Below, piece after piece: positions 35,166 to 46,379 of a stretch of 64,000 bases of DNA. This stretch comes from Zingiber officinale. Its lineage: Eukaryota > Streptophyta > Magnoliopsida > Zingiberales > Zingiberaceae. Made by a program: the position numbers and the translations under genes. The DNA lies in the NCBI RefSeq assembly GCF_018446385.1, contig NC_056002.1:5195474-5259473 (forward strand), given 5' to 3'. Numbering within the stretch: position 1 is the stretch's first letter; every line of letters begins with the position of its first letter. The notes beneath the pieces are model-generated. The model saw nothing but the letters and a program-made list of their open reading frames with translations. It did not search any database and had not been told where the DNA came from.

Positions 35166-35563
35166 CAATATCCTGTCACGTCAAGCATGCGACAGCGATA
35201 GACGTGACACATGGTGTATCGCCACGGGTCAACATTTAATGACGACATGGGAGCGCGCTCAGCTTTAATGCTCAGAGATTTGCATGATTTCCTAAAAATC
35301 TAGGTGACGTAAGCCCTGTTCGCGCTCGCCCAAGACAGTCCAAGAAAAGATTTACAAGTATAAACCTTAGTGGTGTCAATCGGATTGAGGGAGCATACCT
35401 ATGGTTGAATGACAAGCTTCAATAGGTCGATCAGCAAGGAACGATCACGTCTTGATCAGAAATCACATAGTGTCGAAGGCCGATCGGGAGGAAATCTGCT
35501 CAGACAATTATCCAGTCAGTCAGACTTACAGCGTCTTTCGACTATACTTGAGGGGAAGGCTTG

Positions 35564-36492
35564 TGATGCGGTGATGATGAAGGACCCCACCCCGCTGCCA
35601 CGATGGAGGTCAGAGGAGTTCAAAGTCAAGGCGGTTAATGCGCAGATGACACCGACCGATCGAGCGAAGCATGGCCTGACCGGAAAGAAGGTTCCGACCC
35701 GCCATCGCCTCTGACATAAAGAGCAATCAAACAACTGACACTCAAGATAATGTATAGAAGCCGAGCCGAGTGGCTACCCCGCTCGGCCAGACAACAGAGA
35801 TGTGTAGAGTTCAACTTCGGTCGAGCAACTACCCCACTCGGCCTAGCAATAGACTTCGATCTATCAGCTACCCCGCTCGACCTGGCAGCAGTCTTCAGCC
35901 ATAACAAAGTGGACCTTCAGTCGAACAGACACATTACAGGAACAGCGAGGTTCTGGTGGAACAGATAGGGCACCAGGGCGACGGAATTCAGGCCGAGGTG
36001 TCAATCTGCTCGGCCTAGCAGTACACTCCCAATGATATCCAGTGATATCCTTTTGGGAGTTGGTTCCGCCGACACCGGGCATGGGCTGCTAGAAGATCGT
36101 ATGGCGGAAGCTTCCACTGTCACTTCAAAGATATACTCGGCCTGTTAAGGTATTGTGTCATTGACACTTTACTAACACGTCTTTTTAGGAAAAACTTTGA
36201 GAGTGTGCTCACCTTGGGAAGCATGCATTCACACTACCGGAGCTCTATATAAAGAGGGGTCCAAGTATCAGCGGAGTTATGCGAGATTCACTGTTTGTGC
36301 TACAGTCTTGTTGCTCTGCTTTCCACTTCATTGCCGGTGACTGACTTGAGCGTCGAAGGGCCAACGCCGGGGACCCCTTCCCTGGCTCGACACTGACATA
36401 GTCTATGTTGCAGGTCTGAGCGGAGTCCATAGCAGGTCAACACAAGCGCCACATCCCCAGCTTTCCGTCTCTTCGACTTTCGGACAGGATCA
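35564..36492 (+). repeat. Right LTR of the short Tat element
   Basis: See the left LTR; preceded by the purine tract TTGAGGGGAAGGC and followed by TTCCC. Confidence 0.85.
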
Positions 36493-37019
36493 TTCCCTGT
36501 GCAGTCATTACAATGAAAGTTTCTACTTGGCAAAGCACAAAAGCTATGAGTCCATTTTCAGAAAGGTGTCAAAATATCATAATGGTGAGTCCTTTTTTGA
36601 AAAAGCAACAATATTCGTGCACAGAGGAAAATTGATACTATATAAGAGGTCTCCTCCTAAAGGCGTAGGTATGCAAGATTACGCACTTAGAGCCCATTAT
36701 TCTTTTCTACTATTCATTGCATCTTTTTTCCTCTTGGCCACCTATTTAACTTGAGCATTAGAGTGCTTGCGCTGGGGACCCCTCCTTGGTCGGTCGCTGA
36801 CATTTTTCTCTCTCTATTTCTCCTTTTTTTTTATACACAGGATCGCTCAACACACTCTGTTTCCAGCTCAAAGTCTTCTCACAGTCAATATTGATGCCAC
36901 CTACCCAGCATGCCATCTTCTCCGACTTCAGACAAGATCAAATTTGGTGCAATCTGTGAGAAGTTCACCTTATTCTGAAGTGCAAGGATGGAAGAGACTA
37001 GACAATTCACTACAATTAC

Positions 37020-37987
37020 TGTTGGTCCCGGTGCAGCCGACAAGAGAATGGTGAATTGCCCTAAAATAAGAGTTAAAAAAATCTCTTACTTTTGAACTAC
37101 CAAAGATAGATAATTAATTAAACAGAAACAAATGCATAAAATAATAGCAAGAGGCAAGAACGATTTATTTGGTTATAACCGGGGATGCTGTTAGTCTAAG
37201 ACTTTGAAAACTCCACTAAAAATCTTCTTCTAGTAGAGTGACCTTTAACAGTAATTAAGTACAAAAAATAGAAAGATGTAAACAATAGAAGTAAGTGTTT
37301 CATTTTTGAGTGTTATATAAATGAAGAGGACTAGGGCTTTATTTATAGTCGATTGGTCAGATTCGTCCCTTGGCTGAAGTAGCATCTCTGGGCATCTAGA
37401 GTAGGGCTGGGCACCCCTAGCGATGTAATCTATCTTCTCCGCAACAGCTCTTCAACAGTTTGAGGATAAAATTTTATCCTCACTTGGGCGCCTAGAATGT
37501 TGCTGACATGAACTTCGACGCCATCGTCATGACAACGACTTACCGAGGCACCGGTATTGTTCCTGGGTGGTCCGGGCACCCGAACCGAGTTCGAACGCCT
37601 AGACAAGTCAACACAAAGTAGACTTGTTCGGCTATTGCTCTGGTCGCTTGAGTGATTCTCCGGCCATCCAGAATTGAGATCATTAGAATACAACTACAGA
37701 ATTGATTCTCCGGTCTTCTTCTCGAGCAGTCTTCCGCTTCGGCTTCTCGTCCCTCGTAACCGCCGAGCGTATCCTTCTTATTCACTGTTGTACTCTTCTA
37801 CAACTTATCGTCCCTCGGATGTACTGAGTTCGTCGACTTGCTTCCTATGCCATCCGTCTTGTCCACTGGATCTTTCACTCGATTTCTTGTATTTCTAAGT
37901 CCCTGCAAACTTAGACACAAGGCATTAAAAATGTAGAGCCTAACTTAACCCGATTGATCATATCAAAATTCACCTCGGGTATTTACA
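37020..37987 (-). repeat. Left (3') LTR of the Copia element
   Basis: Begins TGTTGGTCCCGGTGCAGCC and ends GGGTATTTACA; matches 39657-41153 apart from the TRIM insertion there. Confidence 0.85.
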
Positions 37988-37999
37988 ATTTCTCCCTTT

Positions 38000-38900
38000 T
38001 TTATGTGCATCAAAAGTTAAGTTAGAGTAATAACAAACAATGAAATAAGTGATTTTTGCAAATAAGTACACTAATTTGGCAATAAAAAAAATATACTCTC
38101 CCTAAACTCAATTCCTAATTTCTCCCCCTTTATCATATAAAAAAATAGGATAAACACAAAAAAGAATAGTTAGAAAAATAGTAAAGCATTTTTCTAGAGA
38201 TGTAAGATAGAACTATCAGTTATATGTCATTTTACGAAAATTAAATTCAAAAAGGAATAATTTTTAACCAATTAATCAGAAGTTTTGAAAAAAATAATTT
38301 AAAAATTACTTTTAAAAAAAAATATATTAAAAGTATAAAATATTTATATTTTAACCGTAAAAAAATTTAATATAGATAGAGTTATATTTCAAAAATGAAA
38401 TTTTAAAAATAGTTTTTCACATCTAAAAATCTGGATGATTTTTCTCAATATTCAAAATACAACAGTAATTCCTCAAAAAATTAAAATTTTTAAAATTAAT
38501 CTTTGAAGGGATTTTAAAATTTAAATTATATTTTTTAATAAAAAATTTAGAAAAAATATATAGTCATTGAAAAATCCCAAATAGTTTTATACTAACAGAA
38601 TATTCATATTTGTGCAACACAAAACAAATTCAATAAAAAATATGAACAACAACTATATGAACCAATTAATTTTATAAACAAAATTAATGAAATTAAAATT
38701 AAAGCATTCATAAAATTTAAACTAAGCTTGATTAGAACCCAACATATGTTCCTATCTACTAGATTAACAAGGTAATTTTTTGAAATATTTTTTCATATTA
38801 CTTTTCTAATTTGACCCATATAATATCTAAAATATCAATTAAGTCCTCTATTATTTCTAAAATTTGAGATTGACGAAAAATTCAAAGATTCATCATTCTT
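38000..38900. other. AT-rich interior of the Copia element
   Basis: Long A/T runs, stops in all frames, nothing recognisable. It is bounded by the left LTR and the gag-like region. Confidence 0.4.
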
Positions 38901-38910
38901 TTCAATAATT

Positions 38911-39597
38911 CTATTTATTCTTTTGATGTTGAATTTTTTCCATTTTCAATTTTTCAAAACCTTCTAGCAGCCATATATAATTTTTCTTTGATTTTAGATA
39001 TTTAGATCTAGTTTTACATAAAATTATACTTAACATTTTAATACACTCATACAGTTGATCTAGAGAAAGTTTACTTACCTTACTTACTATGTCATACTCG
39101 TCAATAGATGCTCCACCTTCATCAATGCTCTTCTCAAAAATAGTTTCATTGTCGAGTAGATATTCGGCTATTAGTGTTGTGTCGGTGATTTCCTCGGTCT
39201 CGAATTTCTCTGATGACGAAGTGATGTTCATCGAAAAGTCAGATGACAAAGCGATGGAAGAATTAGATTCTTCTTTTCTTGATTCTTCATAGAGTTCCAA
39301 GAACTTTTCTCAAATTTTTTTTTGCATATTTATAGGAGCCAATTCTTTCGAGTTCTTGAGCAGGTAACACACTCAAAAGATGGAACTCGATCTTACCATT
39401 TGCCATAAATTATTCCCGTTGTTTGTTAGTCCAATGATGTTCCTCACTTTTTTTTCCCATTTTACTTTTGGGCACCTAAAACCAAATTTAAATGTTAATA
39501 AAATATTGAAGTCGATTTTGAAAAATACCTCAATGCGACTCTTCCAAAACGTAAACTCCCCCTTGAACATTAGTGGATAGATGCTAGATCTGGTCAT
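38911..39597 (-). pseudogene. Copia gag region, fossil
   Basis: The minus strand begins MTRSSIYPLMFKGEFTFWKS followed by RIEVFFK, the usual Copia gag opening (P-x-F-x-G-x-x-(Y/F)-x-x-W-x-x-x-(M/I)-x-x-F). Further on there is an acidic stretch and a coiled segment (YECIKMLSIILCKTRSKYLK). The rest of the polyprotein is missing and the region is broken. Confidence 0.75.
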
Positions 39598-39656
39598 CTT
39601 TATTTTGTTTTAATTGACAATTAGTCCTTCTAAAACGTCCTTGCTTCGATATCAAT

Positions 39657-41153
39657 TGTTGGTCCCAGTGCGATCGACAAGAGGGGGTTAAATTGCCCTG
39701 AAATAAGAGTTAAAAAAATTCTTGCTTTTGAACTATTAAGGATAGACAATTAATTAAACAAAAACAAATACATAAAATAATAAGAAGAGGCAAGAATGAT
39801 TTACTTGGTTACAACCGGTGAGGTTATTAGTCTAAGATTTTGAAAGCTCCGCTAAAAATCTTCTTTTAGCGGAATAACCTTTTACGGCAATTAAGTACAG
39901 AAAATATAAAGAAGTAAACAATAGAAGCAAGTGTTTCATTTTCGAGTGTTATCTAAATGAAGAGGATCAGGACTCTATTTATAGCTGACTGGTCAGATTC
40001 ATCCACTCGTTGACGTGGCATCTTTGGATGCCTAGAGTAGGTCAGGGCGCCCCCGTGGTGCACTCTATCTTCTCCACAATGGTTCTTCGACGATTTCAGG
40101 ATAAAATTTTATCTTCGCCTCGGCGTTTGGACCAATCTAGGCTCCTAGAGTGTTGCTAACGTGGACTTCGATGTCATCCTTGTAGGAATGACTCGTCGAG
40201 GCACCCTACTGTACCAAGGTAGTCTGATGCCCAGACCTTGCCTGAGCACCTGGAGTCCGAGCGCTGGACAAATCAACACAAAGTTGACTTGCCCAGTTGC
40301 TATTCTGATCACTTGGGTGATTCTTCAGCCATTTAGATTGTTGGGTTGTAAGGTTGCAAATATAGTCCTATATTGAAAACACATGAAAAAGATCATGAGT
40401 TTATAAGAAAAAGATATCTCTATTGACATAAGACCTTTTGGGTAGAACCCAAAAGCAAAACCATGAGGGCTTATATCCAAAGTAGACAATATCATATTAT
40501 TGTGGAGATATCTAAATTCTTTTCGATCCTACAATTGGTATCAGAGCGAGGTCGCTCTTCACCGAACTAACCACCAGAAGAAGTACGAGCCAGAGCCATG
40601 ATCCAACATCGAACCATATGGGTGAAACCTGCTTGAGGGGGACCCTGTAGTCCTTTGTTTGAGAGAGAGATTGTTGGGGTTACAAGGTTGCAAACATAGT
40701 CCCACATTGAAAACACGTAGAAAAGATCATGGATTTATAAAAAAAGATATCTCCATTGGTATGAGATCTTTTGGTTAGAGCCCAAGAGCAAACCATGAGA
40801 GCTTAGACCCAAAGTGGACAATATCATACTATTATGAAGATATCTAAATTCTTTTTGATCCAACAGAATTGAGCTCACTCGAACCCAACTCCGACCTTCT
40901 CTTCGAGTATTCTTTCATTCTGGCTTCTTGTCCCTCGGAAGCATCGCATGCGTCCTTCCCGCTCGACCAATGTACTCTTCTGCAACTTCTCGTCCCTCGG
41001 ATGCACCTTCCCGTGCCATCCTTCTCATTCGCTATATCTTCCGCTCAACTTCTTGTGTTCCTAAGTCCCTGCACATTTAGACATAAAACATTAAAAACGT
41101 AGAGCCTAACTTAACACAGTTGATCACATCAAAACTTACCCAAGGTACATATA
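39657..41153 (-). repeat. Right (5') LTR of the Copia element, interrupted by a TRIM
   Basis: LTR sequence runs 39657-40338 and resumes at 40866. The text CGATATCAAT just before it is the decayed primer site on the other strand. Confidence 0.85.
40339..40865 (+). mobile_element. TRIM (terminal-repeat retrotransposon in miniature), 527 bp
   Basis: Two direct terminal repeats of 195 and 194 bp (40339-40533 and 40672-40865), each TGTTGGG...CAACA or CTACA. Between them are a primer site ATTGGTATCAGAGCGAGG directly after the first repeat, a 138-bp non-coding core and a purine tract GAGAGAGAGA directly before the second. That is the full TRIM layout with nothing else inside. The repeats differ at many positions, so it is old. 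It lies inside the right LTR of the Copia element. The 5-bp flanks were not resolved cleanly (TAGAT and GAATT). Confidence 0.93.
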
Positions 41154-41179
41154 GTTACTTTGTCGTAAGAAGACTTGGA

Positions 41180-41539
41180 GTTGCTAGTAACTGGTAGAGC
41201 GCAGAAGTTGGTGCAACAACAACAAGTAACGATCGGGGGCCACCTACAATCGATGAATATAGAGTGACACAATAGTGATATTATAAAAGGGGATCTTCAC
41301 CCACAAGCAAGGTATGCGATGCTACATATTTCTACATGCTTATTGCTATAGTTTTTTTTTACTCTTCTTCTATAAGAATCTATCACTGACTTGAGAGTCA
41401 GAGGGTCAACGTCGGAGACTCATTCCCTGACCCAAGACTAATATTTTTTATGACACATAGGACAATGAGAAGTTTTCATCTAGTCAACATCAGAGCGGAG
41501 TGTCCAGCTAGTCATCTTCCTAGCTTTCGGGCAGGATCA
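41180..41539 (+). repeat. Tat-type LTR fragment
   Basis: A plus-strand TATA-like TTATAAAAGGGG near 41281, the R-U5 block CACTGACTTGAGAGTCAGAGG and the end CTTTCGGGCAGGATCA place this as the downstream half of a Tat LTR. The upstream half is not recognisable. Confidence 0.65.
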
Positions 41540-42799
41540 GTTGCTGTTGTTTAGTTGAAGAGGTGGTAAAAAGGAGATAGGAAGTGCGACAAGCACCCCA
41601 GTCGGTGCTATAGAGATTGAGGGTGTCCGCATGAATGAAACAAGGGTTGGACGATCAGCTCTGAGCGTCGAAGGAATGGATGACGAACTCTCTCCCTGCT
41701 CAAACGGGGGACATGGAGCTAGGGCTTCGTGGGAAGTTCGTTGTGCGGGTGTAGTAGATGAGCACTTCTTGCACTGTTGGCATTGAAGCAGGGGTTCTTC
41801 AAAGTTGGTGGACTTAGAGGGGACCTCCAAGAGCAACAGGGAAGGCTAGGGAGGCGGCCGTTCCTCAATGTTTGCAGCTACATCACTCCCCATGACTTGG
41901 CTGGTGCCTTCGTTGCCAGTCGGCTCCTCTGTTGAGCCGATCAGCATAAGCCCATGGCTTGCCAATTCGACCTCACCACGAGCATCCATTTCCTTGTCAT
42001 CCAACTTGGTGGAATCCCCAAATCAAGCTTTCTACATAATTTTGGTTGTAAAATAGGAAAATAAATCAGTTGGATACAACAATAAAAGGAGGTTGAATTT
42101 CTCATTGAAGTTGTCGGGCAGTCGAGCTCAGATGAGGCGGAGCCCAAAGATATACAAGACACCCTCCACGAGCAGCTTGTGAATGTTAAACTTTAGACTG
42201 GACAACTGACTAGATACAATGAGGTAGACCAACTCCCATCAGAATACGCCCAGCTCAGGAGCAGGGGTAATTTCATTTGCTAGTCGATCGGGTAGGCTAC
42301 TGGAGGGATCAGTTGAATATAAAAGTAATGAGACTTTCAACTTTTGTTGGAAGTGGATATTTTATCGAAGAAAACAGAGCCCACTCGAGCTTGGAAGATG
42401 AAAATACTTGGCTCAAATTTTTTTGGAGAGTAAAAATAATAGAAGATTCGGGGTATAAGGGGACTCAGTACAAATAAAATAAAATGAGGATTTCAAACAA
42501 TAACCTAATGGAATTGGGGGCTGACTATTGGAGAAGAATGTGGAAATAGTTACAAATTTCAGTGGAAATGGATGTAAGGGAAAACGAAGAGTGACTAAAA
42601 ATTAGCCCTTGAAAAAAGTTAAGTAGCCAGCAAGTGGACGGTTGTAGCCAGAGGGAATGGCGATGTGGTGGTTGTGGGGGAGACTATATGTAAGCCACAT
42701 CTAGTCTACTTACTTGCCATTGAAATCAGAGGCGGTGGAGGTGTACTAGAGACCTTAGACGGCAATGGGAGGAGCAGTAGCCATGAGAATATTCCTTTT
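41540..42799. other. Probable Tat internal remnant, coding not recognisable
   Basis: Short plus-strand stretches such as QDTLHEQLVNVKL and NEVDQLPSEYAQLRSR near 42150-42260 look coiled-coil-like, in the style of the antisense ORF region. No gag or pol motif was seen. The rest is unassigned. Confidence 0.35.
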
Positions 42800-43285
42800 T
42801 GGTATTTTGTATAATGGTTGTCAAAGAATCAAGAGAATATTCCATATGCAGTCTTTATAATGGAAGTTTCTATCCAACAAAGTACAGAAACGGTGAGTCT
42901 ATTTTTAAAAAATGTCAGAATATCATAATGGTCGGTCCTTTTTTGGAAATACATCAATATTTGTGTACAGAGAAAATTTGACACCATGTAAGAGATCTCC
43001 TCCTAAAGGCGCAGGTATGCAAGATTACGTACTCATAGCCCACTATTCCTTTCTACTGTTCATTGCATTATTTTTCCTCTCGGTCGCTTGTTTAACTTGA
43101 GCGTTGGAGTACCTGTGCCGGGGACACCTTCTTGGCTCAGTCGTTGATGTTTTCTTCTCTATATTTCCCCTTTTTTGATAAACAAGATCGCTCGATGCCC
43201 TCTGCTTCCAACTCAAAGTCTTCTCATAGTCAACATTGAGATCACCTACCCAGCACGTCATCTTTTCCGACTTCAGACAGGATCA
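42800..43285 (+). repeat. Tat-type LTR fragment related to 32478-36940
   Basis: TCAAGAGAATATTCC, ATATCATAATGG, AGAGATCTCCTCCTAAAGGC and the end CTTCAGACAGGATCA match, in order, the halves of the invaded LTR that begins at 31052. The first part of the LTR is not present here. Confidence 0.75.
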
Positions 43286-44075
43286 GTAGTATCAAAAAGC
43301 TTGTTTTATATTTTATTTTCTAGTCAACTTGCAATTTTCTTCGTATAAATCAGAGTTTAAGATGACGATAGTATCAATTGTCCTCCAAAGGAAAGTCACA
43401 TGGTGTTGGACAATCTGATTATATGCCGGAGATAGAGAATTAATGAATTGAAATTGAAATTTAACTTCAATCCACCATTGACGATTTGTGACCACCTCCT
43501 CTGGATCTTCTTCTTGCTCAATGTTTGAGCATGAGTTAATTTGGTTCAGTATAATCGGACCCTAGATTTATATCTCTAATGGCTCAAGCATGAGAGAGTC
43601 TCTCCCTTTTCAATTATTCTCAACATCAATATTTATGAATCAATATAAAGATTCTCATTATAGAATTAAAGTCTCGTTCACAATGGAATGTTTTTCATCT
43701 CCAACTCTTTTTTTTTCACATATATTCAATCGTTACCAAAGCCGACCATGGGGTGGTGAAGGTCAGGTAAGCGCACAGGACCCCACTTCCCGCTGGCCCA
43801 CATATATATATATATATATATATAATTTTTAAATATTTTTTTTAGGTAAATGCTAATAAAGTTCATTGAAATTTTTAAATAAAAAAGATAGGTCCATTTT
43901 TTTTTATTTTTATGCATTTTTTTAAAGTAAATAATAACAAAACAATATCCGTGAAAAAAAATTAAATTAAAAAGAACTAGATATAAATTCTAAAATATTA
44001 TAAATTATTTTATATAATAGTGTCCAACAACAAAAGAAAAATAGACACGGAGTAGTCAAGCAGACATTTCCTCCC
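43286..44075. other. Intergenic DNA with a short (TA)n run
   Basis: Nothing coding. A (TA)n microsatellite of about 24 bp lies at 43801-43824. Confidence 0.5.
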
Positions 44076-44083
44076 CCTCCATC
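44076..44083. repeat. Left 8-bp duplication (CCTCCATC) of the MITE
   Basis: Exact match to 44645-44652. Confidence 0.9.
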
Positions 44084-44644
44084 TAGGGCGGTAAATAAGT
44101 CAAGTCGAGCCGAGTTTTGAGGTGTTCAAACTTGTTCGAGCCGAACTTAAAATGAACCAAGCTTTTGAAATGAGTGTTCAAGCTTGGCTTGGTTTATTTT
44201 TTATGAGCTTGAGCTTGTTTGAAGCTTAGTTTGAACTTGGTTCGTTTAGATGTTATCAAGCTCTCAATTCAATCTTGGCTTAAGTTTGGTTCGTTTAGAT
44301 GTTATCAAGTTTTTAATTCAAGTTTATTTGATTGTTTGAAACTTTTAGTTGTTTGATTGATTATTGAACTTGATAATTTAAATTTATTTATTTATTTTAT
44401 TATTTATTTGGCATATTGAAAAGAGTTTTATTAATAAATATGGTTTGTGAACTTTGTTCACGAAAATTGTTCATGAACGTTAACAAGCTGAACACATATG
44501 TGTTCAAGCTTGTTTGTTTAGCTTAATAAGTTGTTCAAGTTTATTTGTTTAATTAATCTTATGTATATTGAACGAACATAAACAAGTTCTTATCAAGCTG
44601 AATACCAAATTTGTTCACGAATACTTGATTCATTTACAGCCCTA
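44084..44644. mobile_element. hAT-type MITE, 561 bp, intact ends
   Basis: Starts TAGGGCGGTAAATAAGTCAAG and ends with the inverted version (complement TAGGGCTGTAAATGAATCAAG), giving a terminal inverted repeat of 21 bp with three mismatches. It is flanked by perfect 8-bp duplications CCTCCATC. Inside it is AT-rich and non-coding, with repeated AGCTTG/CAAGCT motifs. The 8-bp duplication assigns it to hAT. Related copies: 28943-29505 and an eroded one near 63170-63380. Confidence 0.92.
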
Positions 44645-44652
44645 CCTCCATC
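44645..44652. repeat. Right 8-bp duplication (CCTCCATC) of the MITE
   Basis: Directly follows the terminal CAGCCCTA. Confidence 0.9.
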
Positions 44653-45040
44653 GTCCTTTTCTTATTTTTATTTTCTAAATCTTAAAACCCCTAAACATAA
44701 AGTAAACCCCATGAAACTCAAATGCGTTGGCATTTATAAAACATCTATATAAATAGAAAAGTTTATTTTAAAAAAAAATCGGAGCCTTCAAAATTTAGGA
44801 CCGGTAGGACCGGCCCTGGCCGTTACTACTTGACCTCAAGTGCATTGACATCTATAAAGTAAACACCATGAAGTCCGAGTGCTTGACGACTTGCACATTG
44901 ATTTCTAACTTATACAGTGAGAGTTATAATATGTTTGCAAGGTTGATGCTCTTCCTTAATTATCATATCCAAGCACTATAGACGGTACTGGGTATAGCCG
45001 CAGCATGATCAAAGACCATGGATGGATCATGTAGGAGTCC

Positions 45041-45236
45041 CCTTAGATGGGTCTAATAGTTAGCGCATGAGGTGTTATTATAATAAAGTCTGAGGTTCGA
45101 ATCTTGGTAAAGTCGAGATAAATATCTCCCTTATGTGCTAGTCACTATTCTAAAGGTTAGTAGTCTCCTCCGTATTGATCTTGGGATGGATTAACGGGAA
45201 CACTGAAGACGAACGTATTCGCTTTTTACCATAATT
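45041..45236 (+). mobile_element. tRNA-derived SINE, full-length, with target duplication
   Basis: The A-box region TAGTTAGCGCATGAGG (near 45058) and B-box GAGGTTCGAATCT (near 45092) give the usual polymerase III promoter. The body has TAGTCACTATTCTAAAGG and the 3' end CGTATTCGCTTTTTACC. The flanks GATGGATCATGTAGGAGTCC (45021-45040) and GATGGATCATGTAAGAAGTCC (45237-45257) are an only slightly changed 20-bp target duplication. Confidence 0.9.
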
Positions 45237-45257
45237 GATGGATCATGTAAGAAGTCC

Positions 45258-46379
45258 ATGGAGTTCAAGAAATTGAACAAGGATATTCTTGTTGCGTTGC
45301 CAATAGTTGCTTCTTCAAAGCTTGATCTGGTTTGATTGATTTGTTTCTAGCTTGAGCATGAAGGCAAAATAATTGTCTCAAATGGAAAATATTAATTTAG
45401 TTCAAAATTAGAGGTTCGATCTAATTTAATTAGGGTTCAGACTGATCAATAATTGCTTCCAGTTAAATTCTGATAAAACTAATTAGTAGTTAAGCTGTTT
45501 TGTTAAGGTGATTCAACGCTTAACCAAAGAGACAATCAATTCAAATCGATCAATTTAAGCTGATTTAACTCACTAATAGCTCAAGTTGATTTGCCAAGAG
45601 AAACAAAGCGAAGCTTCATTCAATTGACATAAGTAGCCCAATTGATTGGGCTTGGTCGGGCTAGTTCAGGTAGTCCAGAGATCGGTTCAATGGGAAGGGC
45701 GCACAAGATAGTTCGTTAGATAGTGGAAGTCACTTTTGATTGAAAAAAGGGACTCCGCCTCAATTCAAGATAGATCCAATTTGAAAAAATATTAAACATC
45801 AAAATCATCCAACTTGACTGTAGAGTTAGGAACTATAAGGTTATAAGAAACTACAATACTATAACTCCGTTCAAAATTATGGGAGAAATGCTCACGAATA
45901 AGCATTCACTCTTGTCTTCTTTTCTACCTTGTGACGTCGGATAAGTTAATGATTATTTTATGAACAAGACAAGGAGAAAAATTGAGAGAGAAAGAGAGAA
46001 GAGAACACTCCAAGAATACCAAAAATAAAACTCGTCATTCACTAAATAAAGAAACTTTATATGATTTCTCATATAGTTAGATATGTGTTTATATAGTCTT
46101 TAGACCCTAAGACCAAGAAAGAAAAGAAATCTTGAAATATAGATCTCAATTATAAATTAAAGAAATTCAGAAAGAAAAAGATCTTGAAATATAGAGAAAG
46201 AAAAAGATCTTTCCAAAAAAGAAAATCTCTTGATATAAATTAAAATTAACAGAACAAGAAATTGATATAAATAAATTAGGATCCATAAATACCAGAAATA
46301 TCAAAATTACCTTAACTATCATAAAAATATAAATTACTAAACGATGGCAACCAAATTCACCCAACCAAATTCACCTCGA
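45258..46379. other. Intergenic DNA, nothing recognised
   Basis: No gene or element ends seen; mostly AT-rich, with some purine-rich stretches near 45960-46000. Confidence 0.45.

Larger units (their letters stand above)
32523..36492 (+). mobile_element. Short Tat-lineage LTR element (about 4 kb), broken
   Basis: LTRs at 32523-33413 and 35564-36492, both starting TGATGCG and ending GACAGGATCA or GAACAGGATCA. The flanks TTCCT and TTCCC agree at 4 of 5 bases. TATA boxes (CTATATAAAGAGGGG) are on the plus strand near 33168 and 36247. A purine tract (TTGAGGGGAAGGC) precedes the right LTR. The 2.1-kb interior has no gag or pol: it holds an antisense-ORF-type remnant, a 37-bp tandem array and a minus-strand promoter-like stretch. 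It therefore looks non-autonomous. Age: clearly older than a million years, judging from many LTR differences (not counted). Confidence 0.82.
31052..36940 (+). mobile_element. Tat-lineage LTR invaded by two later insertions
   Basis: An LTR of about 920 bp when the inserted pieces are set aside. It starts TGATACGACAAATGGGG and ends CTTCAGACAAGATCA, with the R-U5-like text TTGAGCATTAGAGTGC near 36750. The following bases AATTTGGTGCAATCTG resemble a decayed Tat primer-binding site, so internal sequence once followed. It hosts a solo Copia LTR (31324-32310) and a small Tat element (32523-36492). A relative of this LTR lies at 50804-51650. The element is a fossil, with no usable coding. Confidence 0.7.
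37020..41153 (-). mobile_element. Copia LTR retrotransposon, internally reduced fossil
   Basis: Direct LTRs at 37020-37987 and 39657-41153 share GTTGGTCCC(A/G)GTGC, AATTGCCCT(A/G)AAATAAG, TTGGTTA(T/C)AACCGG and CTATTTATAG. The flanks ATTAC (37015-37019) and GTTAC (41154-41158) agree at 4 of 5 bases. Next to the right LTR, on the inner side, the minus strand reads TTGATATCGAAGC, a decayed TTGGTATCAGAGC (initiator-Met tRNA primer site). Gag-like coding on the minus strand (38911-39597) sets the orientation. No pol is recognisable and the LTRs have diverged visibly, so it is old and broken. It is inserted just inside the Tat element that begins at 31052. Confidence 0.87.
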
